Assembly: GCA_903893135.1 (NCBI GenBank)
Contig: CAITLA010000110.1
Location: 1 to 36,847, forward strand
DNA: 36,847 nt
DNA from: an uncultured Syntrophaceae bacterium
GTDB taxonomy: Bacteria > Desulfobacterota > Syntrophia > Syntrophales > UBA2185
Reading direction: 5' to 3'
Positions within the stretch are counted from its first letter, which is position 1; each line of letters opens with the position of its first letter. The notes under the pieces were generated by a model. It was given only the letters and a program-made list of their open reading frames with translations. It searched no databases and was not told where the DNA came from. Shown in pieces: positions 1-10,259 of the stretch. The translations under genes and the position numbers were made by a program.

Positions 1-480
1 CAATTCAATTTTTGCATACGTTTTAAAAAAATATCTGATGAATTTGACTTTCCCGCTTTCGCTCATAATCATGAATTTTCCGAACTCTGCCATGTCTTCT
101 TTTCCGCGACCATGTATCTGGACATCATTATTTTCAAATTTACCAAATATGTGGGCGTGAAACAGAAAAACTTCTTCGCCGCGCGTCAATTGGGCGGTAT
201 GGCATGTGACATAACAGTTCTTGGCGAGCTCGTAGATACCTTCTAACTCTATGTTATTGACATTCGCTTTATACTGCTGATCGAAATTTTCTTTTGCCAG
301 ACTGTTTATTTTTTTTACCAAGGTCTCTTTGTCCGTCTTTCCATCCTTAGCGGAAAGAAAGAGCTGGTGAAGAAAACCTTCCTCCAGCAGTTTCTGTTGA
401 TCTTGAGCACAAATAATTGACGCACCGGCAAGCGCGAAAAAGACGGAAAATGAAATTAATAAGCGCATCAGTTTATGCAT
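1..480 (-). CDS. Secreted protein of unknown function, partial at the window edge
   Basis: The reading frame starts at an ATG with an AAGGAG-type ribosome site 8-10 bases upstream and stays open for 160 codons to the window edge, so the C-terminus is missing. The N-terminus is a signal peptide: Lys/Arg-containing start, hydrophobic run at residues 6-23, then Ala-Gln. The mature part is mixed and hydrophilic. Residues 89-94 read C-Y-V-T-C-H, one residue longer than a standard CXXCH haem site. A sentence-level function cannot be given; periplasmic location is inferred from the signal peptide. It is followed downstream of its start by a repeat-bearing gap. Confidence 0.7.
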   Translation of the reverse strand, partial: MHKLMRLLISFSVFFALAGASIICAQDQQKLLEEGFLHQLFLSAKDGKTDKETLVKKINSLAKENFDQQYKANVNNIELEGIYELAKNCYVTCHTAQLTRGEEVFLFHAHIFGKFENNDVQIHGRGKEDMAEFGKFMIMSESGKVKFIRYFFKTYAKIEL

Positions 481-602
481 ATCTTTGCTCCTTCTTATCA
501 TGTCCAATCCTATTATACGTATCGGTAACTCTTAATTATCCAGTAACGGTTGCCAGGATATCTTTTGAGACGTTTGCAAAATTGTATAAAACCAGCACTT
601 AT

Positions 603-745
603 GTCATTCTGGCGAACCCCGGATCGATGTCCGGGGCAGGCACCGTAATCCAGGCCCACTGAAAATACTGGATTCCGTGTCGCGCTTCGCTTGCACGGAA
701 TGACAAAAATGGTAATTGCAACACAGTCTCCAAGCACGGAATGAC
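603..745. repeat. Palindromic intergenic repeat with GTCATTC/GAATGAC ends
   Basis: GTCATTC at 603-609 is matched by GAATGAC at 698-704. Inside lie two hairpins: CCCCGGA/TCCGGGG around 617-637, and ATTCCGTG/CACGGAAT around 672-700. A further copy of the end motif (CACGGAATGAC) follows at about 735-745. The arrangement resembles short dispersed intergenic palindromes common in Desulfobacterota genomes. No gene is seen in 481-785 otherwise. Confidence 0.55.
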
Positions 746-785
746 GAATAGAGGAGTTATGCAAAGGTTTTCTTTTGTATCACGT

Positions 786-845
786 TTATTTCGTATCTAC
801 AAATTTATACCCGATGCCCCTGACAGTAAGAATTTTTTTCGGCAT
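786..845 (-). pseudogene. Remnant of OmpR/PhoB-type response regulator (C-terminal tail)
   Basis: Directly downstream of radA on the same strand, 19 codons ending in TAA read MPKKILTVRGIGYKFVDTK. The ILTVRGIGYKF string is the signature of the last strand-wing of the OmpR/PhoB winged-helix output domain. Nothing of the receiver or the rest of the DNA-binding domain precedes it; the radA stop codon lies three bases upstream. It is best read as the surviving 3' end of a deleted gene. The family recognition comes from memory of the motif, and the fragment is too short to be sure. Confidence 0.5.
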
Positions 846-847
846 AA

Positions 848-2206
848 TCAGAAAAGATACTCCAGGAGTTTTTTCAGACTGTTGACCTTGATACACTCCA
901 TCTTTTTTTCCTGAGATCCATTTCGGGAAGAGGTCTGAGGAATGATGCAGCGCACAAATCCCATGCGGGCCGCCTCCTTGATCCTGATGTCCATCTGGGA
1001 GATCCCCCTCACCTCGCCTGCAAGACCCACTTCACCGAATACCACGGTACCTTTATCAATAGGTTTGTCAAGAAAACTGGAAGCCATGGATGCAACAATT
1101 CCCAAGTCAACTGCCGGCTCGTCCACCTTCATGCCGCCCGCCACATTGATAAAAACATCATGACCGCTGAGACGGAAACCGCACATCTTATCCATGACAG
1201 CCGCAAGCAAGGCTATCCGATTATGGTCCACCCCGATGGTCGTCCTTCGCGGCATACCGAAATTAGTAGGATTAACAAGGGCCTGGATCTCTATAAGGAT
1301 CGGCCTGGTGCCTTCAATGCTCGGCACAACCACGGAACCCGGCGCCCCTTCCGGCCGTTCAGTCAGGAAAAATGCCGAGGGGTTCGCAACTTCAATCAAA
1401 CCATTGCTCCTCATTTCAAAGACGCCGATTTCATTGGTCGGCCCGAATCTATTCTTGATGGCCCTGATGATACGATACGCATGACTGGAGTCCCCCTCGA
1501 AATAAAGCACCGTATCCACCATATGTTCCAGCACCTTCGGGCCTGCTATGGAGCCGTCCTTGGTTACATGACCGACCAGAAAAATGGGGATGCCCGTCTT
1601 TTTTGCAAGGAGAATGAGACGCGCTGATGACTCCCTGACCTGTCCGACGCTTCCCGGCGCGGACGTGAGGACCGGTGAATACATGGTCTGAATGGAATCG
1701 ATTACTACCGCCCTCGGCGATATATCCTTGATATGTTTGACAATGCTATCCAGATCAATCTCAACCAGGACTAAAAGATTTTTCGATGAAGCCCCGAGCC
1801 GTTTGCCCCGGAGCTTTATCTGCTTTGCCGATTCCTCTCCGGAGATGTAGAGGATCTTCAAATCCTTTTCTGCCATATTGTTGACGACTTGAAGAAGCAG
1901 CGTCGATTTGCCGATGCCGGGGTCGCCTCCCACCAGGGTTACAGAGCCGTTTACAATACCGCCGCCAAGAACCCTGTCCATTTCCGCAATTCCCGTAGTC
2001 ATCCTTTCCTTTTCATCGGCAACGATTTCATCGATGGGCAAAGGAGATTCGTTGAACTGGATGCCTGCGGGACCCGCGGGATCAATAGCTCTTATTTCTT
2101 CCTCGGCAAACCGGTTCCATTCATCACATGAGGGACACTTACCCAGCCATTTTGGTGACTGGTGGCCACAGTTCTGACAAAAAAATGCGGTTTTAATCTT
2201 TTTCAA
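848..2206 (-). CDS. radA: DNA repair protein RadA
   Basis: RadA is a RecA-like branch-migration ATPase that processes recombination intermediates. The 452-residue product has the full family layout: an N-terminal four-Cys zinc finger (Cys10, Cys13, Cys24, Cys27), a Walker A motif GGDPGIGKST near residue 93, the RadA-specific KNRFG motif near residue 250, and a Lon-protease-like C-terminal domain. Length is normal. The start is a TTG; the zinc finger follows at the usual distance and no better ATG exists upstream. It is transcribed away from serC, sharing a 152-base divergent gap, and its own downstream neighbour is only a response-regulator remnant. Confidence 0.95.
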   Translation of the reverse strand: MKKIKTAFFCQNCGHQSPKWLGKCPSCDEWNRFAEEEIRAIDPAGPAGIQFNESPLPIDEIVADEKERMTTGIAEMDRVLGGGIVNGSVTLVGGDPGIGKSTLLLQVVNNMAEKDLKILYISGEESAKQIKLRGKRLGASSKNLLVLVEIDLDSIVKHIKDISPRAVVIDSIQTMYSPVLTSAPGSVGQVRESSARLILLAKKTGIPIFLVGHVTKDGSIAGPKVLEHMVDTVLYFEGDSSHAYRIIRAIKNRFGPTNEIGVFEMRSNGLIEVANPSAFFLTERPEGAPGSVVVPSIEGTRPILIEIQALVNPTNFGMPRRTTIGVDHNRIALLAAVMDKMCGFRLSGHDVFINVAGGMKVDEPAVDLGIVASMASSFLDKPIDKGTVVFGEVGLAGEVRGISQMDIRIKEAARMGFVRCIIPQTSSRNGSQEKKMECIKVNSLKKLLEYLF

Positions 2207-2358
2207 TTAAATAACCCTTTTCAATGCTTTAATATACCATAAACATATGTTTTTTTAACCAAGCAGTCAATACGAAACCAATTCAAAAAATCTTGAGTAA
2301 TCATTTCAATGCTGATATATTTCAACGTCTGTCAAAAAAAATCGGGAGATAGTGAAGT

Positions 2359-3486
2359 ATGCATAATCCAAATTTTAGTTCCGGCCCTTGCAGCAAGAGG
2401 CCTAATTGGAGTCTTGATTTTCTCAAGAACGCCGTCGTCGGCAGGTCCCATCGCTCGTCCATGGGAAAGGAGAAACTGGCAAAGGCCATAGCCGAAAGCA
2501 GAGAGATACTGGGAATCCCAAAGGACTACCTTGTCGGAATAATGCCCGGCTCGGACACGGGCGCTTTTGAAGCGGCCATGTGGACCCTCCTTGGGCCTCG
2601 TCCTGTTACTGTACTGGTCTGGGAGAGCTTCTCCGAAGGTTGGGCAACGGATATTACCAAACATTTGAAACTGAACCCCACCGTCCTGAAAGCAGATTAC
2701 GGGAAGATACCAGATCTCAAGGCCGTTGACTGGTCCAATGATGTAGTCTTCGTTGCCAACGGCACCACAAGTGGCGTAAGAATCCCAGACTGGAACTGGA
2801 TTCCGAAGGATCGTTGGGGGTTATCCCTCTGCGACGCCACAAGCGCTGTTTTCGCGATGAATATCGACTGGTCGAAAGTGGACGTACTGACGTATTCCTG
2901 GCAGAAATGCTTGGGCGGTGAAGCAGCCCATGGCATGCTCATCTTAAGCCCGAAAGCCATACAGCGCATCGAAACTTACGATCCGCCTTGGCCGCTTCCC
3001 AAAGTTTTCCGGATGAAAAAAGGCGGCAAGATCGATAAAGCGATCTTTGAAGGCGACACCATCAATACTCCATCCATGCTCTGCGTGGAAGACTACCTCG
3101 ATGCCCTCAAATGGGCAAAGGAAATAGGACTGGCCGGTCTCATAGAGAGGAGCGAGAAAAACCTTAAGGCCGTCGAAGAATGGGTTGGAAAAAATGACTG
3201 GATCGATTTCCTTGCGGCCTCAAAGGACACACGATCGAGCACATCCGTGTGTCTCTCTGTAACCGGTGAAAAAGTACGTAAGCTCTCTAAGGACGATCAG
3301 GCAAAGTTCCTCAAGAGCATCGCCAGCGAACTCGGGAAGAAAAATATTGCGCAAGACATAAATTCTTACAGGGATGCCCCGCCGGGATTCCGTTTCTGGT
3401 GCGGCCCAACGATCGAACCGGAAGATATTAAAGATGCCTTGGCAGAAATGGCGAACGTGTATAATCAAAAAATTAAAGAATTATGA
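2359..3486 (+). CDS. serC: Phosphoserine aminotransferase, class V PLP enzyme
   Basis: It converts 3-phosphohydroxypyruvate and glutamate to phosphoserine and 2-oxoglutarate, the second step of serine synthesis. The 375-residue protein is of the archaeal/alphaproteobacterial SerC branch rather than the E. coli branch, judged from the opening ([10 protein letters not shown]), the GTTSG motif near residue 135 and the PLP lysine in [13 protein letters not shown] (Lys183). The start has a GGGAG site. It ends 54 bases before serA, which supplies its substrate, so the two probably form one operon. The length and all expected motifs are present. Confidence 0.92.
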   Translation: MHNPNFSSGPCSKRPNWSLDFLKNAVVGRSHRSSMGKEKLAKAIAESREILGIPKDYLVGIMPGSDTGAFEAAMWTLLGPRPVTVLVWESFSEGWATDITKHLKLNPTVLKADYGKIPDLKAVDWSNDVVFVANGTTSGVRIPDWNWIPKDRWGLSLCDATSAVFAMNIDWSKVDVLTYSWQKCLGGEAAHGMLILSPKAIQRIETYDPPWPLPKVFRMKKGGKIDKAIFEGDTINTPSMLCVEDYLDALKWAKEIGLAGLIERSEKNLKAVEEWVGKNDWIDFLAASKDTRSSTSVCLSVTGEKVRKLSKDDQAKFLKSIASELGKKNIAQDINSYRDAPPGFRFWCGPTIEPEDIKDALAEMANVYNQKIKEL

Positions 3487-3540
3487 TCTCATTTGGATCA
3501 TCAGAATATCTCATTAATTAAATTCAGGAGGATGACGATT

Positions 3541-5124
3541 ATGAAAAAAGTTCTCGTAAGCGATACCCTGGCTGCCGAGGGCATTGAAATACTGAAGAAC
3601 GCACCTGGCATTGAGGTGGATGTGATGACAAACCTCACGCCGGATGAACTAAAAGGCATCATTAAGGATTATGATGGCCTTGCCATCAGGAGCGCGACGA
3701 AGGTCACCAAGGAAATTATCGACCATGCGGAGAAGCTCACTGTAATCGGGCGGGCAGGAATAGGCCTTGATAACGTGGATATTGCCGCGGCGAGCAAGAG
3801 GGGTATCGTCTGCATGAATACACCCGGAGGCAACACTATCACTACGGGTGAACATACCATTGCCATGATGTTTTCCATCGCGAGAAAAGTGCCCCAGGCC
3901 ACGGCGTCCATGAAAGAGGGGAAGTGGGAAAAGAATAAATTCATGGGCGCGGAGCTCTACAACAAGACCCTCGGCATCATCGGCATCGGGCGGGTTGGTA
4001 CCATCGTTGCCGACCGGGCAATGGGTCTGAAGATGAATGTTATCGCCTATGACCCTTTCATCTCACCGGAAGCGGCTAGTAAGCTGGGGATCACCCTCGT
4101 TACTTTGGACGAGCTCCTACAGAAGTCCGACTTTATTTCAGTCCATACCCCCATGACGAAAGAGACGAGAGGCATGATAAATGCCAAGGCTTTTGACAAG
4201 ATGAAGAAAGGGGTCTTTTTGATAAATTGCGCGCGTGGCGGGATCATCAATGAGAAGGACCTCTGTGACGCCCTCGTCTCAGGAAAAGTTGCCGGCGCCG
4301 CCCTTGATGTTTTCGAAGAAGAGCCGACAAAAAACAAAGAGCTTATTTCTCTCGGCAACGTAATCTGCACGCCCCATCTGGGCGCGTCAACTGACGAAGC
4401 ACAGATTAATGTGGCCATAGCCATCGCCGAGCAGATAGTGAACTTTCTCACCAGAGGAGAAATTAAAAATGCCGTTAATTTCCCGTCTGTCAGCGCCGAA
4501 CTGCTGACTGTTATCCAGCCTTACTTGCACCTCGCGGAAAAAATGGGAACGTTTGAGGCGCAGCTGGTTAAGGGTGGCATCAAAGAAGTTACGGTGGAGT
4601 ATAGCGGAGATATCTTGAACTATAACGTCGCTCCCATAACCATTTCTCTGCTGAAGGGGCTGCTGACACCCATCCTGAATGAGAACGTTAATTACATAAA
4701 TGCACCTCTCATCGCCAAAGAACGCGGCATCAGGGTTGTCGAGTCAAGAAGCAGCGAGGCAAAGGATTATACGAGCATGATATCGCTGACTGTCAAAACA
4801 GCCCAGGAAGCGGGCTATGCGGTGGGCACCATCTTCGGGCGACAGGATCTCAGAATCGTCAGGGTCAACAAATTCACTGTCGAGGTAATCCCGGAGGGGC
4901 ATATGCTCGTCGTATCCAACTACGACAAACCCGGTGTCATCGGTAATCTTGGCACTACCCTGGGAAACAACAATGTCAATATAGCGAGACTCCACTTGAG
5001 CCGTGAGCAGATCGACGGAGAGGCACTCGTAGTCCTGACGACGGACACGATGGTGCATGAGGATGTCCTCGATAAACTCCGCAATCTGCCCAACATCATC
5101 TCCGTTACCCAGTTGGAGATGTAG
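3541..5124 (+). CDS. serA: D-3-phosphoglycerate dehydrogenase (long form with ACT domain)
   Basis: SerA oxidises 3-phosphoglycerate with NAD to phosphohydroxypyruvate, the committed step of serine synthesis. The product is 527 residues, the long form: catalytic and NAD-binding domains with the GIGRVG dinucleotide motif near residue 146, the catalytic Arg in NCARGGI, Glu in FEEEP and His in TPHLGAST. An intervening substrate-binding domain and a C-terminal ACT domain (last ~75 residues) follow, the usual site of serine feedback. A frame extension to a TTG at 3493 is possible, but the ATG at 3541 has a perfect AGGAGG site and begins at the family's normal MKKVLVSD. It lies between serC and purA. 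Confidence 0.95.
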   Translation: MKKVLVSDTLAAEGIEILKNAPGIEVDVMTNLTPDELKGIIKDYDGLAIRSATKVTKEIIDHAEKLTVIGRAGIGLDNVDIAAASKRGIVCMNTPGGNTITTGEHTIAMMFSIARKVPQATASMKEGKWEKNKFMGAELYNKTLGIIGIGRVGTIVADRAMGLKMNVIAYDPFISPEAASKLGITLVTLDELLQKSDFISVHTPMTKETRGMINAKAFDKMKKGVFLINCARGGIINEKDLCDALVSGKVAGAALDVFEEEPTKNKELISLGNVICTPHLGASTDEAQINVAIAIAEQIVNFLTRGEIKNAVNFPSVSAELLTVIQPYLHLAEKMGTFEAQLVKGGIKEVTVEYSGDILNYNVAPITISLLKGLLTPILNENVNYINAPLIAKERGIRVVESRSSEAKDYTSMISLTVKTAQEAGYAVGTIFGRQDLRIVRVNKFTVEVIPEGHMLVVSNYDKPGVIGNLGTTLGNNNVNIARLHLSREQIDGEALVVLTTDTMVHEDVLDKLRNLPNIISVTQLEM

Positions 5125-5136
5125 AGAGGAGAATGA

Positions 5137-6438
<1,302 letters not shown>

Positions 6439-6508
6439 CAGCTTTTTTTCTTGACAACTCAAGAGTCTTCTTAGTAAGAGGGCAAGCTTTTAAAATTATA
6501 TCATGGGT

Positions 6509-6584
6509 GGGCCGTTAGCTCAGTTGGTAGAGCAGCGGACTTTTAATCCGTTGGTCGGGAGTTCAAGTCTCCTACGGCCCACCA
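6509..6584 (+). tRNA. tRNA-Lys (anticodon UUU)
   Basis: A 76-base cloverleaf can be folded by eye: acceptor arms GGGCCGT and ACGGCCC pair fully, the D arm is GCTC/GAGC, the anticodon loop CTTTTAA carries TTT, and the T arm contains the GTTCAAGTC loop. The 3' CCA is encoded in the DNA. It closely resembles bacterial tRNA-Lys sequences. A terminator follows at once. Confidence 0.97.
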
Positions 6585-6601
6585 AGATAAACAAATAAGA
6601 C

Positions 6602-6631
6602 AGCCACCATAAGAAAAAGGTGGCTTTTTTA
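6602..6631 (+). terminator. Intrinsic terminator after tRNA-Lys
   Basis: AGCCACC and GGTGGCT form a perfect 7-bp stem around a 10-base A-rich loop, followed by a run of T residues. It closes the purA/tRNA-Lys transcription unit. Bases 6632-6839 after it hold no convincing gene. Confidence 0.9.
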
Positions 6632-6839
6632 TTCCCGGCTGAATCTGGCTACATTTGACTAGGTATGCGGGGAAAATGCAGGAAGAATTTTCTAATGAGG
6701 TACCGATTTCTTCCTGTAATACGCAGACACCTACCTTCGATATTAATTGTAGATTTCAAATGGTAATCCACAACACACAATGGCTATTTCCTCGTGATTT
6801 ATGTATAAAGGAAAGCCAAAGATTTAAGAAATACAATAT

Positions 6840-7145
6840 ATGAAAAGGAAAATAATAATAGCAATTGTAATATTGCTTCTTCTGCTCTTTTACCCATTTT
6901 GGTTTGTCCATGATGCCAAAACACGGATCAACCATTTTTCTCAACGGATATCGGTGGGCACACCTATTGAAATAGTTGAATTGTTGTCACATGAATTCGA
7001 TTTGAACATAATTAAGATTACAGGAAAAGGCCCAGGGTCTACGACATTTGTTGTTTGGGACGGCTGGGCTTTTGCCAGATGGACCTGCCATGTTTCGTTT
7101 GAAAATAATAAAGTCGTGAGCAAGAATGTTTCGTTTATTGATTAG
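6840..7145 (+). CDS. Small membrane-anchored or secreted protein, unknown
   Basis: This 101-residue product opens with Lys-Arg-Lys and a hydrophobic stretch (residues 5-24) that serves as signal peptide or anchor. The remainder is soluble and mixed in charge, with no motif I recognise. Its ribosome site is poor, so the start is less certain. It stops 8 bases before the next gene, a polytopic membrane protein, so the pair is probably one unit. Base use is noticeably more AT-rich than in the housekeeping genes upstream, which suggests a different origin. Confidence 0.6.
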   Translation: MKRKIIIAIVILLLLLFYPFWFVHDAKTRINHFSQRISVGTPIEIVELLSHEFDLNIIKITGKGPGSTTFVVWDGWAFARWTCHVSFENNKVVSKNVSFID

Positions 7146-7153
7146 GATACTGG

Positions 7154-7774
7154 ATGGCACCATTTTTTAAGGTTTACATGATTTGTTGGGTAAGCGCCTG
7201 TCTTGCGGCGCTTCTTCTTTCTTATAAGGAGAGAAAGAGTATTTCCTTATTCCAAGTTGAGTATTGGCGCTTTATATTTAAACCATGGCGGTTAACAACA
7301 TTCACTATAGCCTGCTTGGGCATGATTATTATAGCCCCTTATACAGGCGATCCTACATGGGATTATTTTGATGCTTTCTTCATGTCAACACTAACATATT
7401 TGACCTCACCTTGGGCAATAGGCACCATATACAATGCGGCGAAAAGGAAAACTAGGCTGTCACATGCTTATCTTGCTATTTGTGTATGGATGTTTTCTGC
7501 AAGCTGGTCTTATGATATTTATCTTGTATTGCGAGACGGGAGCTATCCGGAAACTTGGTTCTCAAATATCTTTGCATCCTCGGTCTTATATATTTCTGCC
7601 GGTCTCTTTTGGAATCTGGACTGGGTTCATGGCAGGGGAGTCACATTTGCTTTCATGGAAAATAGCTGGTCTTATAGTAAGGCCAAATCGGCTTTCTCGA
7701 AAATAGTTTGGTATGCTCTGCTTTTCATAGCATTTGTCTCGTTTTTAATACTATATTTCTTCCTCCTTAAATAA
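7154..7774 (+). CDS. Polytopic membrane protein, unknown
   Basis: The 206-residue protein has about five to six hydrophobic segments: residues 6-23, 49-67 (with nearby 74-90), 104-122, 137-154 and 183-205. Between segments 2 and 3 is a short loop GDPTWDYFDAFF, and the first cytoplasmic loop is basic. I do not recognise the family. It follows the preceding small anchored protein by 8 bases and shares its AT-rich composition. The two may act together at the inner membrane, but that is inference from spacing only. Confidence 0.65.
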   Translation: MAPFFKVYMICWVSACLAALLLSYKERKSISLFQVEYWRFIFKPWRLTTFTIACLGMIIIAPYTGDPTWDYFDAFFMSTLTYLTSPWAIGTIYNAAKRKTRLSHAYLAICVWMFSASWSYDIYLVLRDGSYPETWFSNIFASSVLYISAGLFWNLDWVHGRGVTFAFMENSWSYSKAKSAFSKIVWYALLFIAFVSFLILYFFLLK

Positions 7775-8104
7775 GTAGGCCATAGGTGTGATAGTGAGAA
7801 CAGCAGCATTCTTCCCGAAAGAGAGCATCCAGTGATTTAGGCAGGCAGCGATACTTTCAACTGGTAATAATTAATATTCGGTTATTATTCCATTGACACA
7901 GAAAACCACTTATCTTGTCTCCGACCGTCATAAATCAACACCTTATCAATATTTAGCAGACCATTTCACAAATTTTCGTTTCGCCTCAGGCGAGGGGTTC
8001 CCACCATCTCCATGGAGACACTAAAAATTGACAATCTCTCTAAGATGTGGTTGACTTAACCATCAACCTATGTGGCATAGGGGTCGGATAAAGGAGCTGA
8101 CAAA
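7775..8104. other. Intergenic stretch without a recognisable gene
   Basis: No supported reading frame is seen in these 330 bases. A short palindrome CGCCT-C-AGGCG lies near 7982-7994. The last 20 bases are the AGGAG ribosome site of the next gene. A TTGACA hexamer near 8028 has no matching -10 at normal spacing. Confidence 0.5.
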
Positions 8105-8803
8105 ATGAAAAAGTTACTTTTTGGAATAATCTTTTTAGCTTTGATAGGTGCCTTTCCTATCATGACGATGGCAGCGGTAGATGTAAGTGTTGGAATTTCT
8201 ATACCACTACCACCACTTATCACATTCGAAGCACCGCCGAATGTAGTCGTATTACCAGACACTAATAGTGTTTACGTTGCTCCAGGTATAAACGTAGACC
8301 TGTTTTTCTGGAATGGTTTCTGGTGGCGTCCGTGGGAAGGTCGCTGGTATCGCTCACCGTATTATGATCGTGGCTGGGTTTATTACAATAGTGTTCCAAG
8401 ATTTTATTATGACGTAGACCCATATTGGAGGGGACACTATCAGAACCATAATTGGCACGGTCACATTTGGAACTATCAACCGATTCCTCATTCACAACTT
8501 CAACAGAACTGGAAGAGCTGGCAGAGTAGCCGATATTGGGACAAGAAAAAAACTTGGGCTGTTCAGGGTTATACACCTAAACCACAACAACAGAGACAGG
8601 TATTAAGACAACAAAGACAAACACTATACCAACAAAAGCCTGAAGTTCAACAACATCAGCAATTTCAAAGACAACAGAAACAAGAACAACAAAGACAACC
8701 TCAGATGCAGCAACATCAACCTCAGAGACAACAGCAAAATAAGGGTGAATCACATCAACAGTCTCAAGGACACGAAGGAATGGGTGAAGAACATAGAAAG
8801 TAG
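8105..8803 (+). CDS. Secreted Trp/Tyr-rich protein with Gln-rich tail
   Basis: The 232-residue product has a clear signal peptide (residues 1-23, ending MAA). It then has a short Pro/Val-rich segment, an aromatic core (residues ~60-150) dense in Trp, Tyr, Arg and His, and a low-complexity tail (residues ~158-225) made largely of Gln with Arg, His and Lys. The aromatic core, with WNGFWWRPWEGRWYRSPYY-like spacing, recalls small exported proteins seen in Geobacter-type bacteria. No enzyme motif is visible. The start has an AGGAG site. A cell-envelope or extracellular structural role is inferred only from composition. Confidence 0.75.
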   Translation: MKKLLFGIIFLALIGAFPIMTMAAVDVSVGISIPLPPLITFEAPPNVVVLPDTNSVYVAPGINVDLFFWNGFWWRPWEGRWYRSPYYDRGWVYYNSVPRFYYDVDPYWRGHYQNHNWHGHIWNYQPIPHSQLQQNWKSWQSSRYWDKKKTWAVQGYTPKPQQQRQVLRQQRQTLYQQKPEVQQHQQFQRQQKQEQQRQPQMQQHQPQRQQQNKGESHQQSQGHEGMGEEHRK

Positions 8804-9112
8804 GATGACAAGAAGTTTAAAAACGTTGCCATCTATAATATCTGTCGGGTAGAACAAAAAAATCGTAATCGTCAACATTCAGGATAATTTTGGAATAAAG
8901 AGTAGTGGGAGGTAGAAACTAAACCAAGGGAGAAGAGGCGCAACTGCCTTCTTTATAGACATAGATCTTTCTAATCGCTAACTGTCCGAAAAATCAATTC
9001 TGACGAGTTATAGGTGAACTCGTTAAAAGTGATGAGACTTAATTTGAGGGTGTTTGTAAAGTCGAATTAAATATCTTGGATATAAATTATACAAAAAGGA
9101 GTCAGAAAGTAA
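8804..9112. other. Intergenic stretch with a small hairpin
   Basis: No gene is seen in these 309 bases. ACGAGTT (9003-9009) and AACTCGT (9017-9023) form a perfect 7-bp stem, but no T-run follows, so it is not a typical terminator. The stretch just before the next gene is AT-rich and ends in its AAGGAG site. Confidence 0.45.
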
Positions 9113-9574
9113 ATGAAAACTCAAAAATTAAGAAAGACTTCTCTGATGTTCATCACGGTTATCTTTTTCGCAATTGGGTCAGTTTCCTTCGCTGCACAAA
9201 CGTCGACGCATGAGACATCAACGAAAGATGTCAAAGAGAAGGTGGCGGATGCTGCTCAGTCAATCAAGGACTATTCCGTCAATCAGCGAGATGAAGCCGT
9301 TAAAAAGACAAAGGATGCCCTGGATGACCTGGACGTCCGCATCGACAGAATGGAATCCCAGCTTAATAAAAAATGGCACCAGATGGATCAGTCCTCTCGC
9401 AAGAAATCGAGGGATACCTTAACGGCGCTCAGGAAAAAGCGCAACGAAGTCGCCGAGTGGTATGGGGGATTGAAGCATAGCTCCAGCAATGCATGGGAAG
9501 ATGTCAAAAAGGGCTTTTTGAAGAGCTACCGAGAGCTTCGAGACTCCTTCGATAAAGCGCACAGTGAATTCTAG
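9113..9574 (+). CDS. Secreted coiled-coil protein, unknown
   Basis: This 153-residue product has a signal peptide (residues 1-28, ending FAA). The mature part is very rich in Lys, Asp, Glu and Ser with heptad-like hydrophobic spacing, most regular at residues 60-120, so it is almost all helix. It resembles small periplasmic helical proteins with apolipoprotein-like repeats, but no named family is certain. The ribosome site AAGGAG lies about 12 bases before the ATG. It stands alone between two non-coding gaps. Confidence 0.7.
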   Translation: MKTQKLRKTSLMFITVIFFAIGSVSFAAQTSTHETSTKDVKEKVADAAQSIKDYSVNQRDEAVKKTKDALDDLDVRIDRMESQLNKKWHQMDQSSRKKSRDTLTALRKKRNEVAEWYGGLKHSSSNAWEDVKKGFLKSYRELRDSFDKAHSEF

Positions 9575-9810
9575 AGGGCTTTTTTAGAGGTGCCACAACA
9601 CACGGATTGTATCCACCGCTGATTTTCGTGTTACTCTCTTACGATCTGTAATCCTCATTTCCGACGAATGTCCGCTGCTGAACATTTGTAGGTGGAGTGC
9701 ACAACTCCGCTGATTGATTAGATCGCCATCTTTCGGTTTGCTGGTGACCCTACCTGTCTTGACGAGACGCTCTTAGTGGTGCTGCGTTTCTTGATGTTAA
9801 TAAGGTGTTC

Positions 9811-10206
9811 ATGATGCGATTAGCGACTTTCGTACTAACTCTCATATTTCTTCTGATCCCCAGCATTTCGTTATCCCAAGGATCACAAATAGACTCCGAT
9901 TCTTACTGTCATGAGCTCAACGGAGACCTTCGGAACGCTTATACGGCGGCACAGGCTTACCTTTATGAGCACCCTGAGGGAATAATCAACAGCGTTGAAA
10001 TACTCCATGACTATGGTCTTAGAGAGCATCTCGCAGGTGCCGTAATTGATGTTTATAGCTTCAGTGCAGATGATGGTTTTATGAGGGCAAAACACCCAAT
10101 GTGCAACAAAGAATACCTTATGGACTCGGCTGGAAACATAACAGTAACCGAGGAAGCAAATGAACTGACATCTATTCCAAATACCAAGAGGGCTGTAATG
10201 GATTAA
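9811..10206 (+). CDS. Secreted protein resembling a type IV pilin globular domain
   Basis: From the ATG at 9811 the product is 131 residues; a GTG two codons earlier is possible, but AAGG spacing favours 9811 or 9814. It opens with a cleavable signal peptide (to about residue 23). The mature part starts with a Cys-containing segment, then DLRNAYTAAQAYLYEHPEG, which matches the part of Geobacter-like pilins right after the N-terminal helix, and ends with a DSAGNITV-like strand also typical of pilin tails. Two Cys lie far apart and could form a disulfide. The usual pilin class III leader and hydrophobic helix are absent. Homology is inferred by eye. Confidence 0.6.
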   Translation: MMRLATFVLTLIFLLIPSISLSQGSQIDSDSYCHELNGDLRNAYTAAQAYLYEHPEGIINSVEILHDYGLREHLAGAVIDVYSFSADDGFMRAKHPMCNKEYLMDSAGNITVTEEANELTSIPNTKRAVMD

Positions 10207-10259
10207 TTACTGAAACCGCGTTTCTCAAAAGGGTGCGTGGTTTCTATTTGTGAGGACTT

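Noticed and set aside
6453-6480. TTGACA upstream of tRNA-Lys as its promoter
   Set aside because: No -10 at acceptable spacing; the tRNA may be read from the purA transcript.
6509-6584. tRNA-Lys as the attachment site of an integrated island
   Set aside because: No integrase and no second copy of the tRNA 3' end were found by eye in the window; kept only as a possibility in the island finding.
6655-6843. Plus-strand frame of 62 codons ending in ATGA overlap with the next gene
   Set aside because: No ribosome site, Cys- and Asn-rich unlikely protein, and it begins just past a terminator; treated as non-coding.
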